The notes beneath the pieces are model-generated. The model saw only the letters and a program-made list of their open reading frames with translations. It made no database searches and was not told the DNA's origin. Of a DNA stretch of 7,388 nucleotides, positions 5,476 to 7,388 are shown one piece after another; positions within the stretch are counted from its first letter, which is position 1; the number at the start of each line of letters is the position of its first letter. Origin of the DNA: Bacteroidaceae bacterium. Its GTDB lineage: Bacteria > Bacteroidota > Bacteroidia > Bacteroidales > Bacteroidaceae. The DNA lies in contig JAGCWG010000137.1 in NCBI GenBank assembly GCA_017961965.1, forward strand, positions 1 to 7,388, written 5' to 3'. Made by a program: the position numbers and the translations under genes.

Positions 5476-7388
5476 ATGAGCAATCAATATACACAGAAAC
5501 TGAGTCAGATACTGACATACAGCAAGGAGGAGGCATTACGCCTCGGCAATGACTTCATCGGTCCAGAGCACATGCTCTTGGGCATCATTCGTGATGGAGA
5601 CAACTTAGCCGTCACTACCCTCCTCGACAAGTTCAATCTTGACATTCCTGCGGTAAAGACCAGTCTTGAGTCAATGTTGCGCGACCAGTCAATCACACTG
5701 CTATCCAACGACATTGCGTTCAACGACAAGTCATCCACAGTCCTTCGTCTCAGTATCCTTGAGGCACGCCTCAAGAAGAGCAAGGCAAGCGATGCGGAAC
5801 ACCTTATCCTTGCCATCATGAAGCAGAAGGACAACCTTGCCGCACGTATTCTTGAGGACTGTAATGTCACATATCAGGCTCTGTCCAATGCACTCTCACA
5901 ACCTGCACCTTCCGCACCTAAGGCTGGAGTAAGCCTTGACGAGGAAGACGAAGACGAAGAACTTGCTTCTCCGCCACCATCAGCAGGAAGAAACAATTCG
6001 GCCACGACAAAGGAGAAGAAGTCAAACTCTGACACTCCTGCACTTGACACCTTCGGCTTTGACCTCACAAAGGCAGCAGCAGAAGGTAAGCTTGACCCTG
6101 TCGTAGGACGTGAACGTGAGATAGAGCGTATGGCACAGATTCTTTCACGCAGAAAGAAGAACAACCCTGTGCTTATTGGTGAACCAGGAGTCGGCAAGAC
6201 AGCAATAATCGAAGGACTTGCCACTCGCATATACGAACATAAGGTAAGCCGTATTCTCTTTGACAAGCGCATCATATCACTTGACATGGCTGGCATCGTT
6301 GCTGGAACAAAGTACCGCGGACAGTTTGAGGAGCGTATGCGCTCCATCATCAAGGAATTGCGTGCCAATCCAGACATCATTGTCTTCATCGACGAGATAC
6401 ATAACCTTGTGGGTGCAGGCAATCAGGCATGACAGATGGATGCCGCCAACATGCTCAAGCCTGCTCTCTCAAGAGGTGAGATACAATGTATCGGAGCAAC
6501 AACCCTCAACGAGTACCGCAAAAGCATAGAGAAAGATGGAGCACTCGAACGACGTTTCCAGAAGATTATCGTAGAGCAACCTTCAAAGGAGGAGACACTT
6601 GAGATTCTTCACAACATAAAGGAGCGTTACGAGGAGCATCACAACGTTACATATACAGAAGAAGCCCTCAAGGCATGCGTAGAACTGACAGCACGTTATG
6701 TAACCGACCGTCAGTTCCCAGACAAGGCAATTGATGCACTTGACGAAGTTGGTTCACGTGTCCACATCAACAACATATCCGTCCCTAAGGACATAGAGGA
6801 TATGGAGAAGGACATAGCCGAGGCAAACAAGCGTAAGGAACAGGCTGTAAAGAACCAGAACTACGAACTTGCAGCCAACTTCCGTGATGAGGTTCGTATC
6901 AAGACTGATGCACTCAAAGCAAGGAAACAGGAATGGGAAGAGTCACAGCAGGAACAGCGTCAGACAATAAATGCTGACATTGTGGCAGACACTATAAGTA
7001 TCATGACAGGCATCCCTGTACAGAAGATGGCACAGACAGAAAGTGTCCAACTCAAAGGAATGCGTCAGGCTCTCAAGGAAGCTGTCATAGCACAGGATAC
7101 TGCTATCGACAAACTCGTAAGCGCAATTCTCCGCAGTCGTGTAGGACTCAAAGACCCTAACCGTCCGACAGGAGTATTCATGTTCCTCGGTCCTACTGGA
7201 GTCGGAAAGACATATCTAACAAAGAAACTGGCAGAACGTATGTTCGGAAGTTCAGATGCCCTCATACGTGTAGATATGAGTGAGTATATGGAAAAGTTCA
7301 CTACAAGCCGACTTGTAGGTGCACCTCCAGGATATGTTGGATATGAGGAAGGTGGTATGCTCACCGAAAAGGTAAGACGCAAGCCATA
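5476..7388 (+). pseudogene. clpC: ClpC AAA+ unfoldase with in-frame UGA, partial at window end
   Basis: ClpC is the hexameric unfoldase that feeds substrates to the ClpP protease. The frame reads a double Clp_N domain (about 1-70 and 80-140) and an acidic linker (152-190). D1 follows, with Walker A GEPGVGKT (235-242), pore loop KYRG (279-282), Walker B IIVFIDE (301-307) and arginine finger pair R359-R360. Next come a UVR-type middle motif (about 456-487, [14 protein letters not shown]), which marks ClpC rather than ClpB, and the start of D2 with Walker A GPTGVGKT (572-579) and pore loop GYVGYEEGG. Codon 319 (6430-6432) is TGA, yet 318 further sense codons continue to the window edge. Relatives have glycine there (consensus G-A/S-M-D), so one GGA-to-TGA change explains it. 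A 318-residue product would lack the arginine fingers and all of D2, so it should not work as an unfoldase. Alternatives are a sequencing error, a recent mutation, UGA readthrough, or restart at ATG 6436. About 200 C-terminal residues lie beyond the window. Confidence 0.85.
6430..6432 (+). other. In-frame UGA within clpC D1
   Basis: The codons read GCA-TGA-CAG-ATG, that is Asn-Gln-Ala-stop-Gln-Met-Asp-Ala-Ala-Asn-Met. The stop takes the place of the conserved glycine in the segment after Walker B that forms the second D1 pore loop in ClpB/ClpC proteins. The next base is C; UGAC is known as a weak termination context in E. coli. An in-frame ATG begins 3 nt after the stop. Confidence 0.9.

Noticed and set aside
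5874..6422. Ser/Arg-rich open frame antisense to clpC
   Set aside because: Low-complexity shadow of the clpC linker and D1; no conserved motifs.
6430..6432. UGA as selenocysteine
   Set aside because: The family has glycine, not cysteine, here; the site is not a redox site and no convincing hairpin follows at the required distance.
6430..6432. Alternative genetic code with UGA as glycine
   Set aside because: mtgA ends at a TGA exactly where the family should end, and all other features fit an ordinary Bacteroidales genome.

Overview
The window looks like chromosomal DNA from a Bacteroidales bacterium, most likely Prevotella or a close relative. The evidence is internal. Several upstream regions carry the Bacteroidetes-type -7 box TAnnTTTG, often followed by C. 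Start codons mostly follow A-rich tracts rather than strong Shine-Dalgarno sites. The prolyl-tRNA synthetase is the short, eukaryote/archaea-like form. AT-rich 7-bp tandem repeats sit between genes. The species assignment is inference.

Layout from left to right: (1) rplT (ribosomal protein L20), preceded by a stem-loop leader and followed by a strong hairpin terminator. (2) An AT-rich inverted heptad-repeat element. (3) mtgA, a monofunctional peptidoglycan glycosyltransferase on the minus strand. (4) A 534-bp control region between the divergent mtgA and a YiiX-like gene. It holds promoters on both strands, an ACGTAA operator-like array with 22-bp spacing, and a 166-bp element bounded by 26-bp inverted repeats (25 of 26 matching). 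(5) A secreted YiiX/NlpC-P60-like cysteine hydrolase. (6) A convergent minus-strand OmpA-family lipoprotein with a glycine zipper and a probable 130-nt 5' leader. (7) proS. (8) A roughly 300-bp spacer with a two-hairpin REP-like motif, a second heptad-repeat array and a 12-bp hairpin. (9) clpC, running off the right edge.

Three gene products act in the envelope: MtgA polymerises glycan, the YiiX-like enzyme is probably exported, and the OmpA-type lipoprotein is in the outer membrane. The other three are housekeeping: L20 in the ribosome, ProRS in translation and ClpC in proteolysis. No single pathway joins them, and I do not see a defence system, CRISPR array or complete mobile element.

The two strongest anomalies are as follows. 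First, clpC has an in-frame UGA at codon 319, where the family has a conserved glycine, yet the frame stays open and fully ClpC-like for 318 more codons to the window edge. Second, the 26-bp inverted-repeat element upstream of the YiiX-like gene carries that gene's probable -7 promoter box in its right arm, and the single mismatch between the arms falls in that box.
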